A DNA stretch of 31,847 nt from Promethearchaeota archaeon (GTDB lineage: Archaea; Asgardarchaeota; Lokiarchaeia; Sigynarchaeales; SOKP01), in contig JAUXAJ010000023.1 of assembly GCA_030620005.1 (NCBI GenBank), positions 1-31,847 of the forward strand, given 5' to 3'. The translations under genes and the position numbers were made by a program. Of the stretch, positions 25,125 to 31,847 are shown one piece after another. The notes below the pieces were generated by a model. That model had not been told where the DNA came from and made no database searches. It saw nothing but the letters and a program-made list of their open reading frames with translations. Numbering within the stretch: position 1 is the stretch's first letter; the number at the start of each line of letters is the position of its first letter.

Positions 25125-25883
25125 TTAATCAATTATTTTCTTTATTACAAATTCCCTGTTGTTTGTTGGGGTTCTTTTCTGTAAAGAAAATTTCAAATTT
25201 TTTTTTAAAAAATTAAAAGTATTAGTATGCGTCAGATTGAATATCTTTAAGTATTCATGCGCCAAAATTATATCTTGTCTAATGTCTACATCAAAACCTG
25301 CTTTAAAAGAATCGTAAATTGAAATTTTTATTCCATTTTTTTTTGCGTTATTATAGAGGGCGATAAAAGAAGGCACATTCGGGTCTGAAAAACTAGAAGG
25401 AATGATTTCTGGCGGTTTCCGACCAAGTATAGAGATACCCCCAGACCGCATGGCAGGACAAACAACTACTTGGCTTTTTTTCATTAACGAATCTATATCG
25501 TAAAAATTCTTTGCCGTAATTAATATTAAATCTAAAAATGCCACGACCGTTTCTCGAGCGTTAAATTTTTCTATTGCTATGTGATTAAGATCTTTTATAA
25601 CATCATCAAAAGGACCTTGAGGTCGTGTAATTTCTTCCTTAATTCCGATTAAACCGTAGTCACCTGCAAGTTCTAAGATCTCTGAGCTATTACAGTAAAC
25701 AATTTTCTCTTTAAAACATTTGACCTCTGTTAATGTTCTTGCTAAATCTTTAAACATCGCTATGGTCAAATCTTTAAGCTGTTCCTTTGAAAAACAATCG
25801 CTTAAACGAGATTTTGATCTAGATAACGGTGCTATGGGCAATATGAGAATTTTTCCCTCGTTGAGGGAATTAATTGATGACAT
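25125..25883 (-). CDS. cofC: 2-phospho-L-lactate guanylyltransferase (F420 biosynthesis)
   Basis: A 252-residue member of the CofC/FbiD nucleotidyltransferase family, which activates 2-phospholactate or a related acid with GTP for coenzyme F420 synthesis. The start Leu-Pro-Ile-Ala-Pro-Leu, Lys-Ser-Arg-Leu (24-27) is the nucleotide-binding signature. Further along are Gln-Gly-Pro-Phe-Asp-Asp, a Phe-Leu-Asp segment where the metal-binding Asp is expected, and Ala-Met-Arg-Ser-Gly-Gly. Normal CofC reads Ala-Asp-x-Pro in the middle; here it is Phe-Leu-Asp-Leu, a divergent detail. Presence of CofC implies F420 in the cell, matching the FrhB-like subunit at 18091. The ATG at 25883 is unambiguous. 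Confidence 0.82.
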   Translation of the reverse strand: MSSINSLNEGKILILPIAPLSRSKSRLSDCFSKEQLKDLTIAMFKDLARTLTEVKCFKEKIVYCNSSEILELAGDYGLIGIKEEITRPQGPFDDVIKDLNHIAIEKFNARETVVAFLDLILITAKNFYDIDSLMKKSQVVVCPAMRSGGISILGRKPPEIIPSSFSDPNVPSFIALYNNAKKNGIKISIYDSFKAGFDVDIRQDIILAHEYLKIFNLTHTNTFNFLKKNLKFSLQKRTPTNNREFVIKKIID

Positions 25884-26227
25884 TTTTTATCGTGCCTTCT
25901 TCATTCAATAAATCATTTTTTAAAAATTAAATTGTAAAAGGAGCATGAATCTTACTTTTAACTAATTAACAATATTTTAAAAATATTTAAAAAAATTATG
26001 TAAATTTCTTTTATAAAATACAAGGTTTTTTATATAACATTGATAAAGATTTAACATTTTCATGATGATTTATAATGACCACAGAAAAAAAATGGCAATG
26101 CCTTAAATGTGGTAGATCTTTCTCCAAGAAAAATCAATGGCATTATGGACGTTCCCGAATCAAATCGAGCAGTTTTCTGTGAATTAGGAATCCACTTGCT
26201 TTAGTTAGTGGTAGTTTAACATGGATC
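25884..26227. other. Intergenic region with a TATA box and zinc-knuckle remnant
   Basis: Apart from the short zinc-knuckle frame, this 344-base gap holds T-rich stretches and a TATA-like box at 26026-26037 (TTTTTATATAAC) about 40-50 bases ahead of that frame. Nothing else stands out. Confidence 0.45.
26075..26182 (+). pseudogene. 35-codon zinc-knuckle fragment resembling the start of DUF5655 proteins
   Basis: The frame reads Trp-Gln-Cys-Leu-Lys-Cys-Gly-Arg-Ser-Phe-Ser-Lys-Lys-Asn-Gln-Trp-His, the typical opening of DUF5655-type proteins (W-x-C-P-x-C-G-R-x-F-x4-N-Q-x-H-S-C). The fourth zinc ligand (Cys after His) is Tyr here and the frame stops 18 codons later, so it is either a tiny expressed peptide or the head of a lost gene. 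A TATA box precedes it. Confidence 0.45.
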
Positions 26228-26791
26228 TTAAGTGATATTATTTAGTATTTTTATTGCTAACATTTCAAACGCTTCTACCACGTTTTCGTTAAGTTTCGCA
26301 GATGTTTCAATGTATTCTACTCCAAACTCAGCTGCTTTTTCTTTCGCTTCCTTGGTTGACACTTCTTTTTTATTTATTTCATCGCTTTTATTACCTACAA
26401 TTATAAAAGGCACATCTCCGCTTAATTCTTTTAATTTAGAAATCCAAAAATCCAAATCTTCAAAAGACTTTCTATTTACTATGTCAAAAACAATAATGGC
26501 ACCATAAGCTTGATCGAAATAATACTCATTGGCAAATAATTTATCTTTTTGGCCCCCCAAATCCCAGAAATAAAGCTTAAACTCTTTATTCTTGAGTTTT
26601 TCGATGAGTTCCGGGTTTTTATTGTCCAACTTGTTGAGGATTCTATGTAGATCAATTTCCTTAATAAGGAAGTTTGCGCCTATCGTTTGCTGGTATTTCT
26701 CATGAAATTCATTATTTACATAAACGCTAAGGATGCTGGTCTTCCCAGAATTCGCATTACCTAATAATATGCCCTTTGCTCGGTAACTCAT
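26228..26791 (-). CDS. Ras/Rab-like small GTPase
   Basis: A 187-residue Ras-superfamily GTPase, a hallmark of Asgard genomes. G1 is Gly11-Asn-Ala-Asn-Ser-Gly-Lys-Thr18, the G2 threonine is Thr36, G3 is Asp77-Leu-Gly-Gly-Gln81 (with Trp before it, as in Rab and Arf), G4 is Asn134-Lys-Ser-Asp137 and G5 is Thr163-Ser-Ala-Lys166. The catalytic Gln is kept, so hydrolysis should work. There is no C-terminal cysteine, so no prenylation; membrane attachment, if any, must be by other means. Between G2 and G3 it has a Lys/Asn-rich loop longer than in Ras. The first two residues follow no clear ribosome site. The partner is unknown; the longin/roadblock-like protein at 14020 is the sort of protein that could bind such a GTPase. 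Confidence 0.93.
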   Translation of the reverse strand: MSYRAKGILLGNANSGKTSILSVYVNNEFHEKYQQTIGANFLIKEIDLHRILNKLDNKNPELIEKLKNKEFKLYFWDLGGQKDKLFANEYYFDQAYGAIIVFDIVNRKSFEDLDFWISKLKELSGDVPFIIVGNKSDEINKKEVSTKEAKEKAAEFGVEYIETSAKLNENVVEAFEMLAIKILNNIT

Positions 26792-26889
26792 TAATTATAC
26801 CCTTAGGAATTTTTATTAAATAAATATATTAATCACAAGAATTTAAACTTATTTTATACTATTTAGTATCTAGATTACTTTTTAATTAA

Positions 26890-27759
26890 TTAAACGGGTT
26901 TTGATTGAATGGGGTGTTTCTTTGTAGTTAAAGCAATTTGCTTGCATTCGCTCGAAATAAAGTGCCTAAACAAGTGTTGATAACCGATTATTTGTTTTGG
27001 CCTTCCATTTTCAAGCCATAACCCTGAAGTATATTCTGGAGCTTCTTTTACTTGATCTAAAGTAGTTAATAGAAAATCGTTGTCAGATATCAACAAACCG
27101 AACGGAATGACGCTATCACCTTCAATTGAATGAACATTGACTTCCACTTTTAATAATCTTTTAATGTCTTCTCTTAATTTTTCAAAAAATTTTAGCGCAA
27201 TTATTACTTGTAATGTATTTGACGCAAATTTCTTGTTCCAAAGCTCTTTGAATATCCATTCGTGTGAGCCAAGTTCTTCCATTAAAAGATCAGGAGTAAT
27301 GATGAAAAAAATTCTTTTATCTGCCGAACTAATCAATTCCTTAATCTTTTTCCGAATTTTTTCCCTCCGATGGATGCTCCAGACTCTTGGTTCTGTTTCT
27401 TCTTTATTAATTTCCAATTCTCGTATTGATTTTTCAATTATTAAGGTCTCTTCTATTTTTTCTTTATATGATTCGCGAATTGTTTTAAAGATTTTCTCAA
27501 TTGGAATGACTTGATAATTTGCGCCTCGTTTTACGGGTTCCTTTTGAATAAAGGCTTTTTCAATTAATCTGTTTAATGAATCGTAGACTCTTGCGCGATC
27601 CACATTTGAATATCTTGCTATATTAGCGGGACTTAGAATTTTATATTTGCATAGCGTTAATAATACTTTTGAGTCGTTCTTCGTAAAACCTAAGCCTCGT
27701 AGAGCCTTTTCAATTTCAAATTCTGATAGTATCTTATCGTTTGTTCTTAAAATTAAGAA
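26890..27759 (-). CDS. TrmB-like transcription regulator without an ordinary start codon
   Basis: TrmB-family regulators bind DNA through an N-terminal winged helix and sense sugars or other ligands through the C-terminal domain. Here family-like sequence starts well upstream of the first in-frame GTG (27603): Glu-Lys-Ala-Leu-Arg-Gly-Leu-Gly-Phe-Thr-Lys-Asn-Asp-Ser-Lys-Val-Leu-Leu, then Ser-Pro-Ala-Asn-Ile-Ala-Arg, then Asp-Arg-Ala-Arg-Val-Tyr-Asp-Ser-Leu-Asn-Arg-Leu. Between an in-frame TGA (27760-27762) and this region there is no ATG, GTG or TTG. Possible explanations are an ATT or ATA start, a one-base loss after an out-of-frame ATG (27769-27771), or a dead promoter-proximal end. The rest, including the ligand-binding part with Leu-Gly-Ser-His-Glu-Trp, looks intact. 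The start position given is the first codon after the TGA, not a proven start. Confidence 0.75.
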   Translation of the reverse strand, partial: FLILRTNDKILSEFEIEKALRGLGFTKNDSKVLLTLCKYKILSPANIARYSNVDRARVYDSLNRLIEKAFIQKEPVKRGANYQVIPIEKIFKTIRESYKEKIEETLIIEKSIRELEINKEETEPRVWSIHRREKIRKKIKELISSADKRIFFIITPDLLMEELGSHEWIFKELWNKKFASNTLQVIIALKFFEKLREDIKRLLKVEVNVHSIEGDSVIPFGLLISDNDFLLTTLDQVKEAPEYTSGLWLENGRPKQIIGYQHLFRHFISSECKQIALTTKKHPIQSKPV

Positions 27760-27762
27760 TCA

Positions 27763-28501
27763 AATCCCATTTTTTCTAATATTAATAAATAGATCTTTAA
27801 TGTTGTATTTTAATTTTTATTTTTGCTAAAAAAAAGATTGGTTTTAATGATCATCATGATAACTTGATTCATTTCACCATTTAAAAGTAAATAGGTCGTT
27901 TTGCATTGAAAATTGTTAAGAATCTCAGATATGTGGTGTTAATTTTCCCTCAAAACTTCACGACATTGATCTTTCAAACTTAATTCAATAAGGAAAGAAT
28001 GATTTTCAAATGAATAGTTGAAAATTGAGTATATTTTAGGAACATCAAAAATTAGAAATGAATCGCATTATTAGCATTTATATTCGAAAAAAAGTAATGA
28101 AAAGCATGGTACTGTAAAACATTTTATTTCAAAAATTTATTCAACTAATTTAATAAACCTTTAAAAATTAAATTTTTAGGGTTTTGGCTTGGTTTTACCT
28201 AAATTCTTGATTCAACATGAATTCTTTAAAATTCTTTATTTAATTGTTAATAAAGGAAAAAATTAATCACGTAAAAAATTCTTAATCTTACCAATTAAAA
28301 CTTAAAATTTTGTTTTGTCGGAGATTCAAAATGAATAATTGACAATTGAAACTAGTCTCGATTACGGTAAAAAAAATTTACTTGCATTCCTAAAAGTACT
28401 AAACCGAAACATAACATTTATATAAAAGAAATGTGTAGTTATACTTAGAAACAAATTTAAAAACAAAATATTTTAAAATAATTTAGTGGAGGAAAATAAT
28501 T
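27763..28501. other. Long intergenic region between TrmB-like gene and histone
   Basis: 739 bases without a convincing gene. Next to the TrmB-like gene lies the near-palindrome ATGATCATCATGAT (27847-27860), a possible operator. The middle is AT-rich with scattered short repeats of the type GAAAATTG/AATTGACAATTG. The final part contains the histone promoter. I see no tRNA or stable RNA fold. Confidence 0.45.
28405..28427 (+). promoter_or_regulatory. Histone promoter: BRE and TATA box
   Basis: CGAAAC (28405-28410) followed by TTTATATAAAA (about 28418-28427) is a strong archaeal BRE/TATA arrangement. It predicts transcription starting near 28450 and a leader of about 50 bases carrying the GTGGAGG ribosome site before the histone ATG. 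Confidence 0.6.
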
Positions 28502-28735
28502 ATGGCTAAAAAGAAAGCACCCGCGAAAAAAAGTGAAAGTTATATTGCTAAAGCTCCAATTAGAAGATTAATGAAAAAGGAAGGCGCTGACCTCATAGCT
28601 GCCGAAGCTCTTGATAAGTTGATCGGATTTCTCGAGTCTAGCGCAGCGAAAGCAACCTCAGAAGCAATAAAGATATGCAAAGCGGATAAGCGCAAGCGTG
28701 TAACGGCTGTGGATATTCGAAACGCTACTAGGTAA
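28502..28735 (+). CDS. Archaeal histone with a lysine-rich N-terminal tail
   Basis: A 77-residue histone-fold protein. Residues 17-77 form the fold: Ala-Pro-Ile-Arg-Arg-Leu-Met-Lys-Lys-Glu-Gly-Ala, a long central helix, and Arg-Val-Thr-Ala-Val-Asp-Ile-Arg-Asn-Ala-Thr. Ahead of it is a short basic tail (Ala-Lys-Lys-Lys-Ala-Pro-Ala-Lys-Lys) that most euryarchaeal histones lack but several Asgard ones have. It packages DNA and should oligomerise as dimers. A strong GGAGG ribosome site and TATA box suggest high expression. The gene ends 6 bases before the repeat at 28742, whose T-rich start may act as its terminator. Confidence 0.95.
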   Translation: MAKKKAPAKKSESYIAKAPIRRLMKKEGADLIAAEALDKLIGFLESSAAKATSEAIKICKADKRKRVTAVDIRNATR

Positions 28736-28832
28736 ATTGGGAAGCGATTATCTTAACAAATCTTTATTTTTTTTTATTTTAAAAATTTTTCTTTTAATTT
28801 CTTAATATTATTATATTAATGCTTTTTATTAC
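28734..28832 (+). repeat. Direct repeat, copy 1 (after the histone gene)
   Basis: Starting within the histone stop codon, these bases match 31749-31847 with a single mismatch (G 28741 against T 31756); the last 91 are identical. The sequence is AT-rich with a nine-T run and an ending TTTTTATTAC. It probably provides the histone terminator. Confidence 0.9.
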
Positions 28833-28878
28833 ACCAAGTAGAAAAATATTTTTGGTTTCCTAATTGGACTTCAAAATC

Positions 28879-29499
28879 TTAAAACAGGAGAAGGTTTAAA
28901 AATTTAAAGAATCTTATTATTGGAGCGTGATAGTCTATGGTAGTATCCTTATTTTTAAATTTAAACCCATAATATTTCTTTGAGTATTTTCTCATCTCGT
29001 TCAATATCTTGTTAATATTCTCTTGATTTATATCAAATTTCTTACCTAAAACCTGAATAGTAGCTCCACCTACAATATATTTATCTACAATATATATAGT
29101 CGGTATTTTTAGTTCTGTTTTTAAATCTACCTCAAGTCTCGTCTCTCTACTTGTGCTTTTTGAAACGATATATCCTTTAATTTTTTCATCTGTTGTATGC
29201 CCCATAACTACTCCAATTTTTATTAAATGTTTTTTTTGAGTTGACAAAAATGGAAGATGAGCTTCGAAAAATGGTTTATCTACCTTATCTCTTTTATCAG
29301 GAAGGAAATTTTCTAACATCCTTCTTATTCGTATAAAAAGAGCTTTTAATCTGGCTTTCTCTTTAGATTTATCTAATTTCTTGTATATCCAATATATTAA
29401 TATTGGAGATATTATTGCTGTGATAAGTGGAAAAAAGTCTACAAGTCTAACATCCCAAAAATTCTCTGAAAATATCATTATATTTATATAAATAAACAT
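28879..29499 (-). CDS. Unrecognised membrane-anchored protein
   Basis: A 206-residue protein with a single hydrophobic span at about residues 18-39 (Val-Asp-Phe-Phe-Pro-Leu-Ile-Thr-Ala-Ile-Ile-Ser-Pro-Ile-Leu-Ile) and a basic stretch right after it, so the larger C-terminal part should be cytoplasmic. That part has alternating strands and helices with no motif I can name. It lies inside the segment bounded by the two direct repeats. The family is unknown. Confidence 0.6.
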   Translation of the reverse strand: MFIYINIMIFSENFWDVRLVDFFPLITAIISPILIYWIYKKLDKSKEKARLKALFIRIRRMLENFLPDKRDKVDKPFFEAHLPFLSTQKKHLIKIGVVMGHTTDEKIKGYIVSKSTSRETRLEVDLKTELKIPTIYIVDKYIVGGATIQVLGKKFDINQENINKILNEMRKYSKKYYGFKFKNKDTTIDYHAPIIRFFKFLNLLLF

Positions 29500-29792
29500 A
29501 CTTTAAAATAAAATTTGTTAATTAACTGACATCTTTTAAAAAATATCGATATTATAATAAGGAATAATCTCTTGATGTTCTCGTTGGAATTAATAGAAAA
29601 CATAAAAAAAGATAAAATGTTTATTTGCATGACCTATTTGGTGAAATTATTATGTATTATAATGACAAATAAAATTGGAATTCTTATCTGAAACTTTCAA
29701 AAAATTCTCTACTCAAATAATTATCAATCAAGCGTTCAATTTTCTGTTTAACAATACTTAGAGTTTCTGGAAGTACCCTAGTATTCCCGATA

Positions 29793-30332
29793 ATGTCTAT
29801 GTACCCTAATTCAGAAGAATACCTTGGATCTGTAAAGATCGTTCCACTCATCAATACAAAGTTAGAGGACATCGGGTATCAGTATTTTAAACCTAATACT
29901 CGATTTGATTTAGCATCCGAAAGTCAAGCCTACAGATATTTACCGATTCCGAAAGGGTATTTCGAAATCGACACCACGAATGTGGCTGAGACTCAAAAAA
30001 TACTTGACCACATCATTCACTTAATGCTGACAGAAAACATCGCATTTGTCGTGAAAGAGGAGACTAGTACTTTGACCGACGGCAAAATGATTTGTGCTTT
30101 TAGTTATAGAGGGTTTCTAACCGAGAAAGAAATTTTTTCTGGCGTGGATACTGCTGTTCTAAAACATCCACGATATAGAGGGTTCGATCATCAACAATTC
30201 ATTCTTTCCACGAGATCTTCCAGCTTCGACATTAAAAAGAATAACGAAAGGTGGGTGAAAAATTGGGAGAGAACCATACATTGGCCTGTTTCTAAGTTCA
30301 ACGAACACATTAACATCTATTTAAACCCTTAA
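29793..30332 (+). CDS. Unrecognised 179-residue soluble protein
   Basis: The composition looks like a folded enzyme or binding domain (Pro-Ile-Pro-Lys-Gly-Tyr-Phe-Glu-Ile-Asp, Ala-Phe-Ser-Tyr-Arg-Gly-Phe, two tryptophans near the end), without cysteine motifs or membrane segments. I cannot place it in a family. The last 23 bases overlap the end of the LRR gene tail to tail. The ATG at 29793 lacks a clear ribosome site and the frame is open about 72 bases further upstream, so a different start (for example ATG 29799) is possible. Confidence 0.6.
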   Translation: MSMYPNSEEYLGSVKIVPLINTKLEDIGYQYFKPNTRFDLASESQAYRYLPIPKGYFEIDTTNVAETQKILDHIIHLMLTENIAFVVKEETSTLTDGKMICAFSYRGFLTEKEIFSGVDTAVLKHPRYRGFDHQQFILSTRSSSFDIKKNNERWVKNWERTIHWPVSKFNEHINIYLNP

Positions 30333-31668
30333 GTTGTTCACTTGTCATGACCAGCACTTTATTGATAAACTTTTTCGTGAAAGAACTCGGTAAAGAATGT
30401 AAGGGATTCTCAACTATGTCAATTGACTGAATACTTTTTAAGGAACCTATCGTCTCAGGGAGAGATTCTATTTTATTGTTTCCTAGATATAATGTTTTTA
30501 ACGATTCTAGCTTATAAATATTATCTGGAAGCTTGTCAAGTTTGTTCACACTTAAGTCTAAAAACTCGAGAAAACTTAACTTACTTAGAGAACTTGGAAT
30601 GATTTTAATATTATTATTAATTGCATACAATACTTTAACATTTTTTAAATGATTTCCTATTGATTCTGGCAATTCCATTAAATTGTTGTTGCCAACCAAT
30701 AAACGAGTTAAAGAGGAAATATATAGTATTGATTTTGGAATCTCTTTCAGTTTGTTTTCATTCAAATTTAAAAGGTCTAACGATTTTAAATATTTCATAA
30801 ATATTGGAACTTTTTCTAGTTTATTACCACTTAAGTCCAGGATCTGCAAACTTACCAAATTACCAATGGATTCTGAAATTTCTTCGATATTATTATGGGT
30901 CAATCTTAATTCTTTTAGCAATATTAAACTTCCGATAACATCAGAGACTTGTTCAATTTTATTCCATGAAAGGTCTAATTTTTCTAAGGTTTTCAACTTT
31001 CCTATTATAGGCGGAACTCGTTCTAATCCACATTCATATAGAACAAGACCTACAACCTTCCTTTTTCTTAATATAAATCCCGGCACTTCATTTATTAATA
31101 CTTTAAATTCATTTAAAAGAACAAGTCTTCGATTTATCTTTTTTTCTAATTCCTGAAGCATTAATTTTTGTTCTTCTTCTACATCTAAATTTATTGTGGT
31201 CCAGAACATTTCCTTACTTAGATAAGATAAATAACTTTCGTTTATAAGAAAGTTTCTTACCGTAGGGTTCCCGCTTTCGTATTTTTTTGCTATATGTTCT
31301 TTGAACACTCGTCCGGCAGTCTGATCTCCCGCTTCAAATAATTCCCTTAACAACGGAAATGATAAATTATAATGAATTAGGTCTGGTTCATAGTGGTTGT
31401 CATACCAAGTCTGTAAATTGCTACAATGTGCCCAAAACTCTTGTTTTGGTGTTACTTCGAAATTCGAAGTATTACTTTGATCTTTATCCTTTGAATATTC
31501 GATTAGGTTTTCAAATTTATCCATTTTATTTATTTTTTTTAAATCTTCAATTTTAAAATTAAAAAGCAGTTTTTTACAATGAATAAATCTTTTTCCATTA
31601 ATATGAATTATTGTTCTACGGTTCTCTAATTTTAGCGTTAAATAACTATTTATTGTAAACGATTCCAT
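30310..31668 (-). CDS. Leucine-rich-repeat protein with Lokiarchaeal-type N-terminal domain
   Basis: A 452-residue intracellular LRR protein. Residues 1-50 (Leu-Thr-Leu-Lys-Leu-Glu-Asn-Arg-Arg-Thr-Ile-Ile-His) and 70-145 (Glu-Phe-Trp-Ala-His-Cys-Ser-Asn-Leu-Gln-Thr-Trp-Tyr, then Ser-Phe-Pro-Leu-Leu-Arg-Glu-Leu, then Ala-Gly-Asp) form a conserved lead domain seen in many LRR proteins of Lokiarchaeia. Residues about 201-432 hold ten 23-residue repeats of the type L-x-x-L-x-L-x-x-N-x-[IL]-x-x-[LIV]-P. Such repeats bind proteins; the ligand is unknown. A signal peptide is absent. A TATA-like AAAATATAAAAG lies about 60 bases upstream (near 31730, minus strand). It lies in the segment between the two direct repeats. 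Confidence 0.85.
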   Translation of the reverse strand: MESFTINSYLTLKLENRRTIIHINGKRFIHCKKLLFNFKIEDLKKINKMDKFENLIEYSKDKDQSNTSNFEVTPKQEFWAHCSNLQTWYDNHYEPDLIHYNLSFPLLRELFEAGDQTAGRVFKEHIAKKYESGNPTVRNFLINESYLSYLSKEMFWTTINLDVEEEQKLMLQELEKKINRRLVLLNEFKVLINEVPGFILRKRKVVGLVLYECGLERVPPIIGKLKTLEKLDLSWNKIEQVSDVIGSLILLKELRLTHNNIEEISESIGNLVSLQILDLSGNKLEKVPIFMKYLKSLDLLNLNENKLKEIPKSILYISSLTRLLVGNNNLMELPESIGNHLKNVKVLYAINNNIKIIPSSLSKLSFLEFLDLSVNKLDKLPDNIYKLESLKTLYLGNNKIESLPETIGSLKSIQSIDIVENPLHSLPSSFTKKFINKVLVMTSEQLKGLNRC

Positions 31669-31748
31669 TTTGTCTAAAGAGATAAATTTGATTTTTTTTA
31701 ACTTCTATTTAATAATAGATTTTCATACTTTTATATTTTATATCTTTT

Positions 31749-31847
31749 AAATTGGTAAGCGATTATCTTAACAAATCTTTATTTTTTTTTATTTTAAAAA
31801 TTTTTCTTTTAATTTCTTAATATTATTATATTAATGCTTTTTATTAC
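31749..31847 (+). repeat. Direct repeat, copy 2 (at the window end)
   Basis: Same sequence as 28734-28832 with one mismatch, running to the last base of the window. No histone gene precedes it, so it was not copied together with the histone coding region. It lies on the 5' side of the LRR gene. Confidence 0.9.

Noticed and set aside
27847..27860. C/D-box small RNA suggested by ATGATGA-like motifs
   Set aside because: No matching D box at suitable spacing was found. The palindrome is better read as a possible operator.
29684..29872. 62-codon minus-strand frame overlapping the start of the gene at 29793
   Set aside because: It has protein-like sequence but is short, lacks a ribosome site, and conflicts with the longer plus-strand frame. 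It remains an alternative if the latter's start is wrong.
1..31847. tRNA, rRNA, transposase or integrase genes
   Set aside because: I looked for GC-rich cloverleaf-like stretches and for DDE or tyrosine recombinase motifs and found none.

Overview
The window looks like part of an Asgard archaeal genome, most likely a Lokiarchaeia-type member. It is AT-rich and archaeal in its information genes (S13-S4-S11 order, an archaeal histone, CofC of F420 synthesis, TrmB-type regulator, TATA-box promoters). It also carries proteins typical of Asgards: a Rab/Ras-like small GTPase, a leucine-rich-repeat protein with the N-terminal domain I associate with Lokiarchaeal LRR proteins, and HdrA/MvhD selenoproteins. 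This is my reading from sequence patterns; no search was run.

Layout. 1-2815 (+): the end of a VanZ-like membrane protein, a zinc-site UroD/MtaA-type protein and a sulfatase. 2828-5899: an N6-adenine DNA methylase of Eco57I/TaqI type (-) and two unrecognised small genes, one with the decayed 3' end of a paralogue beside it. 6239-7024 (+): nadE, interrupted in frame by 30 bases holding two stop codons. 7039-8886 (-): a long, mostly disordered and coiled-coil protein. 9515-15981 (+): a two-gene unit (stop and start overlap) encoding a 1501-residue surface protein with a DUF2341-like domain, one C-terminal membrane span and a basic cytoplasmic tail, then a cytosolic protein with a probable longin/roadblock-like domain, winged helices and a very long Lys/Ala/Glu helix. 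16475-17949 (-): rps13-rps4-rps11.

18091-22131 (-) is the most interesting block: hdrA, mvhD and an FrhB-like gene. hdrA is broken by two in-frame UGA codons and mvhD by two more. All four fall where the families have cysteines, so I read both as selenoproteins. A hairpin with a UGAC/GGAU pair of strands follows mvhD and is a candidate SECIS element. Together the genes would form a flavin-based electron-bifurcating module that passes electrons between ferredoxin, an F420- or NAD-type cofactor and a disulfide or other acceptor. HdrB/C and hydrogenase subunits are not in the window.

22294-25122 (+): a small unknown protein, serS and a coiled-coil protein. 25125-27759 (-): cofC, a small GTPase and a TrmB-like regulator with no ordinary start codon, plus a tiny zinc-knuckle remnant (+). 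28502-28735 (+): histone with a lysine-rich tail. 28833-31749: three genes (membrane-anchored unknown, unknown, LRR protein) between two direct copies of an AT-rich sequence, 91 bases of it identical; the second copy is cut by the window end. No tRNA, rRNA, CRISPR array or transposase was seen.
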